From: G965267605 sp965267605
GTDB taxonomy: Bacteria; Bacteroidota; Bacteroidia; Flavobacteriales_E; Vicingaceae
Reading direction: 5' to 3'
NCBI GenBank assembly: GCA_965267605.1
Contig: OZ254088.1
Span: forward strand, 620,001-684,000
DNA length: 64,000 bases
This document shows, piece after piece, positions 16,955 through 25,307 of this stretch (positions within the stretch are counted from its first letter, which is position 1; the number at the start of each line of letters is the position of its first letter). The notes beneath the pieces are model-generated. The model was not told the origin of the DNA. It saw only the letters and a program-made list of their open reading frames with translations, and did no database searches. Made by a program: the position numbers and the translations under genes.

Positions 16955-18998
16955 TGAAGTACGAAAACGCCTTCTCCTTATTGCGATATTGATACTGTCC
17001 ATACAGTTTGCATTTGGTCAGGTCACGTTTAGCGAGAGTCAAGAGAACCTTCAGAAGTACTGGTATTACCGATTTAGGTTAAGAAACGACTTTTTAATAG
17101 CAGGTCTTGGTCAGGGACACAGCCTTCCAATGTCAGAGAGAGCGCAAAAGAAGCAAGCTTCTGGTTTGTGGGGAGATACGCAGACGCAACTTGGGTACTA
17201 CATAGGTGTTCTTGCAACTGAATACAAAATTCTACGTGATAATGGACAACCTACTGCTAAGACCGCGGAGGAACTTTTCTACGCTATGAAAGCATTGGAA
17301 CGAACCGATGTTCAGGCCGAACCGTTTTTCCCAGGTGGGTTTACCACAACCCCAAACGGGTTCTTTATCAGGGATGACTGTGATTCTCTTTTTATTCAAA
17401 GACATTTCGATCACTTTAATCAAAACATAACATCCCAATACTTTCAATTCTTTACATCATCCGATGGCTGGCCTTTAGGTGATCGCAAAAATGAAATTAG
17501 TAAAGATCAGTACACGCAAATGCTAGTTGGATTGATCCTAGTAACGCGATTAGTTCATCCAGCTGCCAATCATAACGGATATAATTTCGTTGTTCATGCT
17601 AAAAATCACGCTGACAGAATCGTTAAGTGGATCAAGAATGGACCATCAGGATCAAATTTGCTTTGGACAATACAGAATCCGGTTACAGGACAAAACGTTC
17701 TTCGAGGTGAGTTTTGCCAAGATATTGCTTATGGATTAGCCGCTACGGGATGCTATGCGCAAGGGAAAGGAAAGAATTGTACTGATTACCATGATGGATT
17801 TACCTATACATTGGGTTACGCTATTTGGAGTTGGAACATACTTCGATTGCCACCCCATTGTAGGCACTGTGGGGTTCGCCATGTTTGTCTGCAAAGGTGT
17901 ACGGATAGCTATATGCCTCTGACACTTGCGGCATTAAGCAATAGTGCCACTTCCAGGTTTACCGGAAACCCATTTACTGCACCGAATGTAACTCGTTTCG
18001 CTATGGCTAAGGCGCAAACGATGGGAATAATTCACTGCCCTTTATTGTGGGGATATTTACATAACAAGAACATTGAGCAACTGCCTGGTGTTCCGCGAAG
18101 ACTAAAGCCATTGAATTACACGACTACACTGCTTAACCGTGCACCCTGTGAAGGACCATTTTGGTTTCCTCCTTCTGAACAACCTGATTCTTTGTGGTCA
18201 ACAAAAACGGTCTGGTTGCACCCACACAAAATGGGTAACTATCCAGCACGAGCGATTGTTCCTCCCAGAGATTCTCTGGCCACCTTGAAAACATCTGGTG
18301 AGTACAACGGCCTAGACTACATGTTGCTACACAATCTCTATTATCTTCAATACAGCTCATCTTTTGCTTTCGCTTCGCAGATTAATTTGATGGATCGTGT
18401 GTTCAATATTAACATTCCCATTACCGCAGGCTCTCATGTAGTAGGTAATAAGACTAATCCAATCGAAATTGGTGGTTTTCAAACCTTGGAATCAAGGTCT
18501 ATAATTGATCCTGATGGAGACGCAACGTTTAGGGCTGGTAAAGTGATATGTCTAAAAGATGGTTTTCACGCACAGGAAGGAGCAGATTTTGTTGCTACAA
18601 TTCAGCCCTTCACCTGTGCTAATGGTCAATATGAACGAAAACGCCCGGGTCTAATGAGTTGGGTATCGAACGACACCTCTGCTGCCGTTCCTTTGAGTTA
18701 TGAGTTAGAAGAAGATCTTGCACCGTTCAATACAAATCCCGAATCAGCACTTAACCTTTATCCCAATCCGACTGCCGGAAATGTAAACGTTCAACTGGAA
18801 TCGGACAGCTATCAGTCGGGGCAACTATCCATAATTAACGTAGAGGGCAGAGTTGCATATTCTAAATCCGTGTCCTTGTCAATGGGGGGTAACATTATTC
18901 AATTGAATGACTTGAATCTATCAGCAGGAAGTTACATGGTTGTCATTAAGACAGAGAGAAACCTATATAATCGGCCCCTAATTGTAACATCAAATTAG
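16929..18998 (+). CDS. Large T9SS type A sorting-domain protein, unknown function
   Basis: A 689-residue secreted protein. After a short basic stretch comes a signal segment (LLLIAILILSIQFAFG). A long helical domain (residues about 35-460) has many Trp, Tyr and His residues and a CxxC-rich patch HCRHCGVRHVCLQRC near residue 310. Next is a segment of the coat-hanger-stack type seen in many Bacteroidota exoproteins (RAGKVICLKDGFHAQEG, about 535-555). The type A C-terminal sorting domain (LYPNPTAG ... GSYMVVI) fills the last 80 residues. The helical part could be an (alpha/alpha) barrel enzyme, but no catalytic motif is certain. The start overlaps the lipoprotein gene. Confidence 0.7.
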   Translation: MRSHLLRYSEVRKRLLLIAILILSIQFAFGQVTFSESQENLQKYWYYRFRLRNDFLIAGLGQGHSLPMSERAQKKQASGLWGDTQTQLGYYIGVLATEYKILRDNGQPTAKTAEELFYAMKALERTDVQAEPFFPGGFTTTPNGFFIRDDCDSLFIQRHFDHFNQNITSQYFQFFTSSDGWPLGDRKNEISKDQYTQMLVGLILVTRLVHPAANHNGYNFVVHAKNHADRIVKWIKNGPSGSNLLWTIQNPVTGQNVLRGEFCQDIAYGLAATGCYAQGKGKNCTDYHDGFTYTLGYAIWSWNILRLPPHCRHCGVRHVCLQRCTDSYMPLTLAALSNSATSRFTGNPFTAPNVTRFAMAKAQTMGIIHCPLLWGYLHNKNIEQLPGVPRRLKPLNYTTTLLNRAPCEGPFWFPPSEQPDSLWSTKTVWLHPHKMGNYPARAIVPPRDSLATLKTSGEYNGLDYMLLHNLYYLQYSSSFAFASQINLMDRVFNINIPITAGSHVVGNKTNPIEIGGFQTLESRSIIDPDGDATFRAGKVICLKDGFHAQEGADFVATIQPFTCANGQYERKRPGLMSWVSNDTSAAVPLSYELEEDLAPFNTNPESALNLYPNPTAGNVNVQLESDSYQSGQLSIINVEGRVAYSKSVSLSMGGNIIQLNDLNLSAGSYMVVIKTERNLYNRPLIVTSN

Positions 18999-19111
18999 CG
19001 GCCGGCATCCATTGCACATAGTAGAATAGATTCCTGAAAGATCAATTTTCTTTTTGCTTAATCGCAATGATGGTTTACTGTATACGGTTCATTTGCGGGA
19101 AGCCAAAACAT

Positions 19112-19180
19112 ATGACTGCGGACTATAATCTCGGAGATAACATTTCCGAGGTATACTCTGAGGAGCTTTTCCGATCTTAG
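19112..19180 (+). pseudogene. Decayed copy of the lysA 3' end
   Basis: This stretch encodes MTADYNLGDN then ISEVYSEELFRS and a stop, matching the LysA C terminus MTSGYNL...SAIYSEEL at 12 of 19 aligned positions. The frame continues upstream without clear LysA similarity. It ends four bases before the GT39 start codon. It marks the former junction lysA-GT39 and thus the right edge of the accessory block. Confidence 0.75.
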
Positions 19181-19184
19181 CTCC

Positions 19185-20576
19185 ATGACCTGGACACCAC
19201 TTGTCCTTCTTGTATTGTTAACGATGCTCGCTGCAATAATGATGTACCGCGGTAAGCAGCTCCACGCACTTACCCTGGTGGTGCTCCTTGGTTTTGGATT
19301 GCACCTGTGGTCTGCCATGGATCCGGAATTGCACGACTGGGATGAGCAATACCATGCCCTGGTGGCCAAGCAGATATGGGACGATCCGCTGAAACCTGTG
19401 CTGTACAAGGAGGCCGTCCTGCCTTATTACTATACGGACTGGACGCGTAACCATGTATGGCTGCACAAACCACCATTGCCATTATGGTTAATAGGCGGCT
19501 CGATCAAGGCATTTGGACTGAACCCATTGGCAGTTCGGATACCGTCCCTGATCCTGTTCGTCATTTCTATCATCGCTATGTTTAGAATTGGTGCTTACTT
19601 CGGTGGAGCACGTGTAGGTTTGGTAGCTGCCTGGCTATTGTCCATCAATGGATTGATCAACGACCTTGGTGCTGGACGGGCCAATACGGACCATTACGAC
19701 AGCATCCTGTTATCCCTCACATTGATCGGTAGCTATTTTGCGTTGCGCCATGTAAGGTGGAAAGGAGGTTGGAGCATGGCCATGGTAGGCCTGATCACGG
19801 GACTATGCGTACTCACCAAATGGCTTCCCGGACTCATGTTGCTGGGCATTTGGTTCCTTTTCATGCTCAAAGAGAAGCGTAGCTTCAAGTCCATTTTCAT
19901 GGGTGGATTGGGAATTACTGCCATAACTGCGCTGATAGCAGCACCATGGTTTCTCTATATCCATGACGCCTTTCCTATGCAGGCAGAATTTCAATCCATT
20001 CAGAATTGGCGAAGAGCGCTCCGCGGAGATGTACATCATCCCGGAACCTGGTGGTACTACCTCGATAAGATCGGTGTGAACTATTCATGGCTGGTCTATC
20101 CTTCCCTGATCCTATTGCCATGGATTAGGTCACGTAACTGGAGGGATTTTCTCATCCTGTTGAGCTGGGTGGCAATACCTGTTACCATCTTCTCCATCGT
20201 TAAGATCAAGACCCCGGCTTACATCATTACTGCTGCTCCGGCCATGTTCATTGTCCTGGCCTGTGTGGTCACCTTTGGCGTTTCATCGTTGAAGCAAAAG
20301 GGCATGCAATGGGTTCTGGGTGTGCTGTTGGCAGTGGCACTTGCATTACCGGGAGTGGAACGGATGCAACTCGGTAAGGAGAGAATTGAACCGGCATATG
20401 ATTGGACATCACTTCAAAAAGAACTGGATGCGCATACCGTGGTGGTTGAGGAAACGCACTATCCCAAAGTGATGTTCTATACGGAAGCCATTGCGTATCG
20501 CGATACCTTGCCCATCGATATGGAGCAGTACCTGTTGGATGAAGGCTACGCGGTTACTTCGTTGCAGGATCAGTGA
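19185..20576 (+). CDS. GT39-like glycosyltransferase (ArnT/PMT type)
   Basis: A 463-residue polytopic membrane protein with about ten hydrophobic helices. The first periplasmic loop carries the acidic pair in LHDWDEQYHALVAKQ, matching the Asp-Glu of GT-C enzymes that transfer sugars from polyprenyl-phosphate donors. WLHKPPLPLWLIG is the typical second motif of the family. It probably glycosylates lipid A, protein or a surface polymer in the periplasm; the acceptor is unknown. It starts four bases after the lysA remnant, so it was probably once the third gene of a lysC-lysA run. Its 3' end overlaps the convergent monooxygenase-like gene. Confidence 0.85.
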   Translation: MTWTPLVLLVLLTMLAAIMMYRGKQLHALTLVVLLGFGLHLWSAMDPELHDWDEQYHALVAKQIWDDPLKPVLYKEAVLPYYYTDWTRNHVWLHKPPLPLWLIGGSIKAFGLNPLAVRIPSLILFVISIIAMFRIGAYFGGARVGLVAAWLLSINGLINDLGAGRANTDHYDSILLSLTLIGSYFALRHVRWKGGWSMAMVGLITGLCVLTKWLPGLMLLGIWFLFMLKEKRSFKSIFMGGLGITAITALIAAPWFLYIHDAFPMQAEFQSIQNWRRALRGDVHHPGTWWYYLDKIGVNYSWLVYPSLILLPWIRSRNWRDFLILLSWVAIPVTIFSIVKIKTPAYIITAAPAMFIVLACVVTFGVSSLKQKGMQWVLGVLLAVALALPGVERMQLGKERIEPAYDWTSLQKELDAHTVVVEETHYPKVMFYTEAIAYRDTLPIDMEQYLLDEGYAVTSLQDQ

Positions 20577-20847
20577 TCGACCAGGCTTGAGCTTTGGCCC
20601 TGAACAAGGGTTTGACCTGACCCCATACTTCATTGAACAATGCAGAATCCCGGTACTGGTTCAGGAAAGCTTCGGATTCCCAATGTGACAGGGTAAAGCA
20701 AATACATGGATCCTTAATGTCCTGTTTCAGCTGGACCTCATGCACACCTTCAGCAGCGCGGATCTGGTCGCTGTATTTGCCAAAGATGCCCAGGAACGTA
20801 TCCAGATCACCTTCGTTGAATTCCATTTTGACAACACGTAAGATCAT
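20554..20847 (-). CDS. Antibiotic biosynthesis monooxygenase (ABM) domain protein
   Basis: A 97-residue single-domain protein with the dimeric alpha/beta barrel pattern of ABM/quinol monooxygenase-like proteins (VKMEFNEGDLDTF, then GVHEVQLKQD, then HWESEAFLNQYRDS). Such proteins act on small aromatic compounds or have no known substrate. It overlaps the stop of the upstream SAM hydrolase gene by four bases, so the two are cotranscribed. The catalytic activity cannot be deduced. Confidence 0.75.
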   Translation of the reverse strand: MILRVVKMEFNEGDLDTFLGIFGKYSDQIRAAEGVHEVQLKQDIKDPCICFTLSHWESEAFLNQYRDSALFNEVWGQVKPLFRAKAQAWSITDPATK

Positions 20848-21623
20848 CGGAATTCGATTCTAATGGTATCGCCAAATGAAAGTCCGAAAAGCTTGCTGGC
20901 ATTGCCCTTGTTGATGCCTACTTCCAGCATTCCGGTGGAGGAGATCATGGCCACGCGTTCACCGTCATCCACATCATTGTACGACTTGTTGAGGTCAACG
21001 ATCATGTGTTCTTCGCGTCTGAAATACAGTACAAATGGACGACCCTTACCAACCTCATTGATCAGGTCGTGTGAGATATTCGTGATGATGTTACCGTAAT
21101 GATCGATGTAGGATACCATGCCCCTGATCTCATCTCCTTCGGTAACCGCACGGATCAACTCTCTTTGGTTGTACCCATCGATGGGCTTTCCAATGACTTC
21201 CATGGTTCCACCTCTCGCCAAATGACAAGCTGCTTTGATGAACACATCCTTGGTAGGGAAGGACCGGTTATCTGAATCGGACTTGAGGTCCAGTTCGAAT
21301 ATTCTCTGTGGCTGTTGGGAGAAGATCAGCGAGAATATGCCTGTATCGGCACCAATGAAAAAATGGCCGTTGTATTCCACTACAATGTGCTGACTGTCCA
21401 TGGTCGCTTCAGGGTTCACACCGATCACATGAATGGTGCCCTCTGGAAAATCCGGGTAGGCGTTTCGGATCACGTAAGACGCTGCCAGCAGGTCGAATGG
21501 TGGAATTTCGTGGGTAATGTCCACGATCTGTGCGTCCGGAAGTTGAGAGAAAATGGCCCCCTTGACTGATCCTACATAGTGATCTTTTGTACCGAGATCG
21601 GTGGTGAGGGTGATTATTGGCAT
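20844..21623 (-). CDS. SAM hydrolase / SAM hydroxide adenosyltransferase (DUF62)
   Basis: A 259-residue member of the family that splits S-adenosylmethionine with water to adenosine and methionine. It opens with ITLTTDLGTKDHYVGSVKG and contains DITHEIPPFD, both diagnostic of DUF62, and has the second domain with DHYGNIITNI. The start is set at 21623 because the frame upstream (to 21677) runs through a TAATTTTG promoter box and does not resemble the family. It is divergent from phoH. Confidence 0.9.
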   Translation of the reverse strand: MPIITLTTDLGTKDHYVGSVKGAIFSQLPDAQIVDITHEIPPFDLLAASYVIRNAYPDFPEGTIHVIGVNPEATMDSQHIVVEYNGHFFIGADTGIFSLIFSQQPQRIFELDLKSDSDNRSFPTKDVFIKAACHLARGGTMEVIGKPIDGYNQRELIRAVTEGDEIRGMVSYIDHYGNIITNISHDLINEVGKGRPFVLYFRREEHMIVDLNKSYNDVDDGERVAMISSTGMLEVGINKGNASKLFGLSFGDTIRIEFR

Positions 21624-21674
21624 GTGCCCTGTTTCGCTAACCGTAGCGCACTTTTCAGAACGCTTTGGGTGTAC

Positions 21675-21682
21675 CAAAATTA
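21675..21682 (-). promoter_or_regulatory. -7 promoter box of the SAM hydrolase gene
   Basis: TAATTTTG on the minus strand, an exact TAnnTTTG match, about 52 bases before the chosen start. Its place inside the longer open frame argues for the shorter protein. Confidence 0.45.
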
Positions 21683-21722
21683 GTAATATTTTCGTAGGCT
21701 ATAAGACTGGGACAAGCAGCTG

Positions 21723-22682
21723 TTGACCGAAAAAACGATTACCATATCTCCAATTGATCCGGTAGAGCTCTACGGAGTGAACGATACCAAGCTGAATCTG
21801 ATCAAGACCTACTTCCCGAAATTGAAGGTTGTTGCGCGCGGAGATCAGATCAAATTGATTGGTGAAGAGGATACGATTGATGTCTTCGAGCACAAACTCG
21901 CGGCCTTGATCGAACACCTGTTGAAGTACAAGCGTCTTACTGAAAACAACATTGAACGCCTGATGGAGGCCGAAGAACAAGAACTTAGAGAGAACCTGAA
22001 TAGTCCTGATGCGGCCATCGTACATGGTAACCACGGACTTGTTGTTAAACCGATTACGGTTAACCAGCGAAAACTGGTGGAGAAGGTAGGCAAGCATGAT
22101 CTTGTTTTTGCCATGGGCCCCGCAGGAACCGGTAAGACGTATACAGCAGTCGCGCTTGCAGTAAGAGCACTGAAAAGAAAAGAGGTGAAGCGGATCATTC
22201 TTACCAGACCAGCTGTTGAAGCGGGTGAGAACCTGGGATTCCTTCCCGGTGATTTCAAAGAGAAACTGGATCCGTACCTGCAGCCATTGCTGGCAGCATT
22301 GAGAGACATGATACCTTCAGAGAAGCTGGCAGAGTATATGGAAAGTGGTGTTATAGAGATCGCGCCTTTGGCGTTCATGCGGGGACGTACACTGGACAAT
22401 GCTTTTGTGATACTGGATGAGGCACAGAACACTACCGTTAGTCAGTTCAAGATGTTCCTCACGAGGATGGGTAAATCGGCCAAGTTTATCATCACAGGTG
22501 ATCAAACACAGATTGATCTGCCAAAGAATCAGAAATCTGGCGTATTGGTTGGAATGGAAGTGTTGAAGGATGTGAAGGGTGTGGCCTACGTTCATTTCGA
22601 TTCGAAAGATGTGATCAGGCACAAACTGGTTAAAGACATTATTGAGGCTTACCGCCAATATGGTGAGCGAGACAAAGAATAA
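21723..22682 (+). CDS. phoH: PhoH-like ATPase
   Basis: A 319-residue protein. An N-terminal KH-like/PhoH-associated region is followed by the P-loop GPAGTGKTYTA (about residues 135-145) and the Walker B LDEAQN, with TGDQTQIDLP typical of PhoH. These cytoplasmic ATPases are linked to RNA metabolism and stress. Translation appears to start at TTG because the following residues TEKTITISPIDPVELYG match the usual N terminus and no upstream ATG fits. purC starts one base after its stop. Confidence 0.9.
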   Translation: MTEKTITISPIDPVELYGVNDTKLNLIKTYFPKLKVVARGDQIKLIGEEDTIDVFEHKLAALIEHLLKYKRLTENNIERLMEAEEQELRENLNSPDAAIVHGNHGLVVKPITVNQRKLVEKVGKHDLVFAMGPAGTGKTYTAVALAVRALKRKEVKRIILTRPAVEAGENLGFLPGDFKEKLDPYLQPLLAALRDMIPSEKLAEYMESGVIEIAPLAFMRGRTLDNAFVILDEAQNTTVSQFKMFLTRMGKSAKFIITGDQTQIDLPKNQKSGVLVGMEVLKDVKGVAYVHFDSKDVIRHKLVKDIIEAYRQYGERDKE

Positions 22683-22683
22683 C

Positions 22684-23640
22684 ATGCAAGGAATAGGAGA
22701 AACGCAATTTCAGTTCGAAGGACAAACGAATTTTTATCGTGGGAAGGTCCGCGATGTGTACAGTATTGGAGAAGATCTGTTGGTGATGGTGGCATCGGAT
22801 CGCATATCTGCTTTTGATCATGTGCTGCCCAGACCCATCCCTTACAAAGGACAGGTGCTGAATTCCATTGCTTCGAAGTTCCTTGCACAGACCAAACACA
22901 TTTGTCCCAACTGGGTGTTAGACGTTCCGGATCCCAACGTAACAGTGGGTAAACGTTGTGAACCTTTCAAGATCGAAATGGTCATCCGCGGTTACCTGGC
23001 CGGACATGCATGGCGCGTTTACAAGTCGGGTGAACGCATGATCTGTGGTGTAGAAATGCCTGATGGCATGAAAGAAAGTGATGCGTTTCCTGAGCCTATC
23101 ATCACTCCGGCCACCAAAGCGGAAGAAGGACACGATGAGGATATCTCAAGAGAGGAGATCATTGCCCAGGGATTGGCTACGGAGCAGGAACTGACGCTCA
23201 TGGAGAAATATACCCGTGAGCTGTACGCATTTGGACAGGAGCAGGTCAATAAGCAGGGATTGATCCTTGTTGATACAAAGTATGAGTTTGGAGTGATCAA
23301 TGGAGAGATCACATTGATGGACGAGATCCACACCCCGGATTCATCGAGGTATTATTATTTGGAAGGGTATGCTGAGCGACAAACTGCCGGAGAAAGACAA
23401 AAGCAATTGTCTAAGGAATTCGTCCGCGAATGGCTGATGGAGCACGATTTTCAGGGTTTGGAAGGGCAAACCATGCCAGATCTGCCGGATGCATTCGTGA
23501 ACCTAGTTACCGATCGATACGTTGAACTATACGAGAAACTTACGGGTGAGCACTTCAATAGAGTAGAAGATGCAGATCCGGAAGCAAGAATTAAGGATAA
23601 CGTAGCTGCTTCACTTGCGGCATTGATGAAGGTACAGTGA
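22684..23640 (+). CDS. purC: Phosphoribosylaminoimidazole-succinocarboxamide synthase
   Basis: Joins aspartate to CAIR in purine biosynthesis. It has 318 residues of the long SAICAR synthase form, with FYRGKVRDVYSIG at the nucleotide site, ASDRISAFDHVLP, the CAIR-binding EMVIRGYLAGHAW and ATKAEEGHDE. The ATG at 22684 is chosen; the frame also runs back into phoH. The next gene (marR) begins within its stop codon (GTGA). Confidence 0.95.
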   Translation: MQGIGETQFQFEGQTNFYRGKVRDVYSIGEDLLVMVASDRISAFDHVLPRPIPYKGQVLNSIASKFLAQTKHICPNWVLDVPDPNVTVGKRCEPFKIEMVIRGYLAGHAWRVYKSGERMICGVEMPDGMKESDAFPEPIITPATKAEEGHDEDISREEIIAQGLATEQELTLMEKYTRELYAFGQEQVNKQGLILVDTKYEFGVINGEITLMDEIHTPDSSRYYYLEGYAERQTAGERQKQLSKEFVREWLMEHDFQGLEGQTMPDLPDAFVNLVTDRYVELYEKLTGEHFNRVEDADPEARIKDNVAASLAALMKVQ

Positions 23641-24086
23641 GACTTGAAGAAGAAATAAAACAGAAAGCGTTTGCGTGCGAGTTTACGAAGCTGTACGTGA
23701 ATCTAATGTATACAGGGGCCTGGGCACAGGCCATGGGTAACCAATTGCTGAAGGACCACGATTTAACGGTTCAGCAATTTAACGTGTTGAGGATTCTTAG
23801 AGGGCAATGCCCTAACCCGGCTTCAGTGAATCTGATCATAGACAGGATGCTTGATAAAAGCTCAAATGCATCACGTTTGATCGATAAACTGGAGAAGAAA
23901 GGTTGGGTGACACGACAGCGTTGTAGTGAGGATAGGAGACAGGTAGACGTATGCATTACGGATGCTGGTCTGGAGTTGCTTTCAGAGCTGGATAGTGTGA
24001 TGAATCACCGTGATGATTTTTCTCCTCAGATCACTGTGGAGGAAGCCAGTCAATTGAATGCATTGCTGGACAAATTGAGGGGTTAA
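23637..24086 (+). CDS. MarR-family transcriptional regulator
   Basis: A 149-residue winged-helix DNA-binding protein. Residues 40-110 show the family pattern: LTVQQFNVLRIL, then SNASRLIDKLEKKGWVTR, then the wing with RRQVDVCITDAG. It starts with GTG overlapping the purC stop. The ligand and targets are unknown. MarR proteins often regulate an adjacent gene, but here the neighbours are housekeeping genes. Confidence 0.9.
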   Translation: MRLEEEIKQKAFACEFTKLYVNLMYTGAWAQAMGNQLLKDHDLTVQQFNVLRILRGQCPNPASVNLIIDRMLDKSSNASRLIDKLEKKGWVTRQRCSEDRRQVDVCITDAGLELLSELDSVMNHRDDFSPQITVEEASQLNALLDKLRG

Positions 24087-24114
24087 ACTCCTTTTAAAAA
24101 CGCCCTCGATTTAC

Positions 24115-24122
24115 TATCTTTG
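24115..24122 (+). promoter_or_regulatory. ilvE -7 promoter box
   Basis: TATCTTTG followed by CA matches the Bacteroidota -7 box TAnnTTTG exactly. It lies 81 bases upstream of the aminotransferase start, so the transcript would have a leader of about 75 bases. No clear -33 TTTG is present. Confidence 0.55.
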
Positions 24123-24203
24123 CACCCCTTCCGGGAACAACCAAAAGTCCAACCTACCTCTCTACTTTGTACGGAATAAGGATGGAAAAACTGACAACAA
24201 GTA

Positions 24204-25271
24204 ATGACTGAAACAGATAACATCATCATCAATAAGACAGAACACTCACGTATCCACGAGGTGGATTTCAATAACATCATCTTCGGACGACAGTTCTCAG
24301 ATCATATGCTGACTGCCGAATGTATTGATGGTGTGTGGGGACCTGTGAAAATTGAACCTTACCAGAACCTTAGCCTAAGTCCTGCAGCCTGTGTGATCCA
24401 TTACGGGCAATCCATTTTTGAAGGCATGAAGGCTTATAAGAACAACGCTGGTGATGTGATGTTGTTCCGTCCGCACGATAACTGGAGAAGATTGAATGAG
24501 TCTGCGGTGAGAATGTGCATGGAACCTGTTCCGGAAGAAGTGTTTATCGAAGGACTTTATGAACTGTTGAAGCTGGATAGGGCGTGGGTGCCTGATGTGG
24601 AAGGAGCTTCCCTTTACATCAGACCATTCCTGTTTGCAACAGAAGAGTTCCTCGGTGTGAAGCCATCTACGATCTACAAGTTCATGATCATTACTTGCCC
24701 AGTAGGTCCTTACTATACAGAGCCGGTAAGCGTGAAGATCGAGCGGTACTATACACGTGCTGCCGAAGGCGGAGTTGGGCAAGCGAAGGCGGCCGGTAAC
24801 TATGCTGCTTCACTGTTCCCTGCCAAAGAAGCGCAGAAAGAAGGTTTCCACCAGCTGGTGTGGACCGATGCAAAGACGCACGAATACATCGAGGAGTCTG
24901 GTACCATGAACATCTTCTTCCAGATCGGAAGCAAGATCATTACACCTTCAACAGAAAGAGGCACCATTCTGAAAGGTATCACAAGAGACAGTGTTATTGA
25001 GCTCGCGAAGAGCTGGGGCATTACTGTTGAAGAAAGACCTGTAAAGGTGAACGAGATACTGGATGCGTTGAAAGCCGGTGCATTGAAAGACATGTTCGGT
25101 ACGGGTACAGCTGCTACCATTGCACAAGTGAAAAGCTTCAGCTGCGATGGTGAAGACTTTACACTACCTCCGGTAGAGGAACGTGAATTCAGTAACCGTG
25201 TGGCATCCCATTTGCAAGACCTTAAACGAGGTAGGGCAGAGGATACCTTCGGCTGGATCGAAACCGTCTAG
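24204..25271 (+). CDS. ilvE: Branched-chain amino acid aminotransferase
   Basis: A 355-residue class IV PLP aminotransferase for leucine, isoleucine and valine. The PLP lysine is in GQAKAAGNYAAS. YGQSIFEGMKAYK and EESGTMNIFF are characteristic of the eukaryote-like IlvE group. The gene has its own promoter and stands alone; no other ilv or leu gene is nearby. A 2-oxoacid dehydrogenase E1 that could use the resulting oxoacids lies at 55317 but is not linked. Confidence 0.93.
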   Translation: MTETDNIIINKTEHSRIHEVDFNNIIFGRQFSDHMLTAECIDGVWGPVKIEPYQNLSLSPAACVIHYGQSIFEGMKAYKNNAGDVMLFRPHDNWRRLNESAVRMCMEPVPEEVFIEGLYELLKLDRAWVPDVEGASLYIRPFLFATEEFLGVKPSTIYKFMIITCPVGPYYTEPVSVKIERYYTRAAEGGVGQAKAAGNYAASLFPAKEAQKEGFHQLVWTDAKTHEYIEESGTMNIFFQIGSKIITPSTERGTILKGITRDSVIELAKSWGITVEERPVKVNEILDALKAGALKDMFGTGTAATIAQVKSFSCDGEDFTLPPVEEREFSNRVASHLQDLKRGRAEDTFGWIETV

Positions 25272-25307
25272 TTGTGTAATCCTCCGGTCCGTGCATCTCA
25301 ATAATGT

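Noticed and set aside
11900..19190. The accessory block as a complete mobile element
   Set aside because: No integrase, transposase, tRNA target or terminal inverted repeats are seen; only the lysA remnant and a short direct repeat support an insertion.
21624..21677. Longer start for the SAM hydrolase gene
   Set aside because: The extension crosses an exact -7 promoter box and lacks family similarity.
22642..22683. Upstream start for purC within phoH
   Set aside because: The ATG at 22684 gives the standard SAICAR synthase N terminus.
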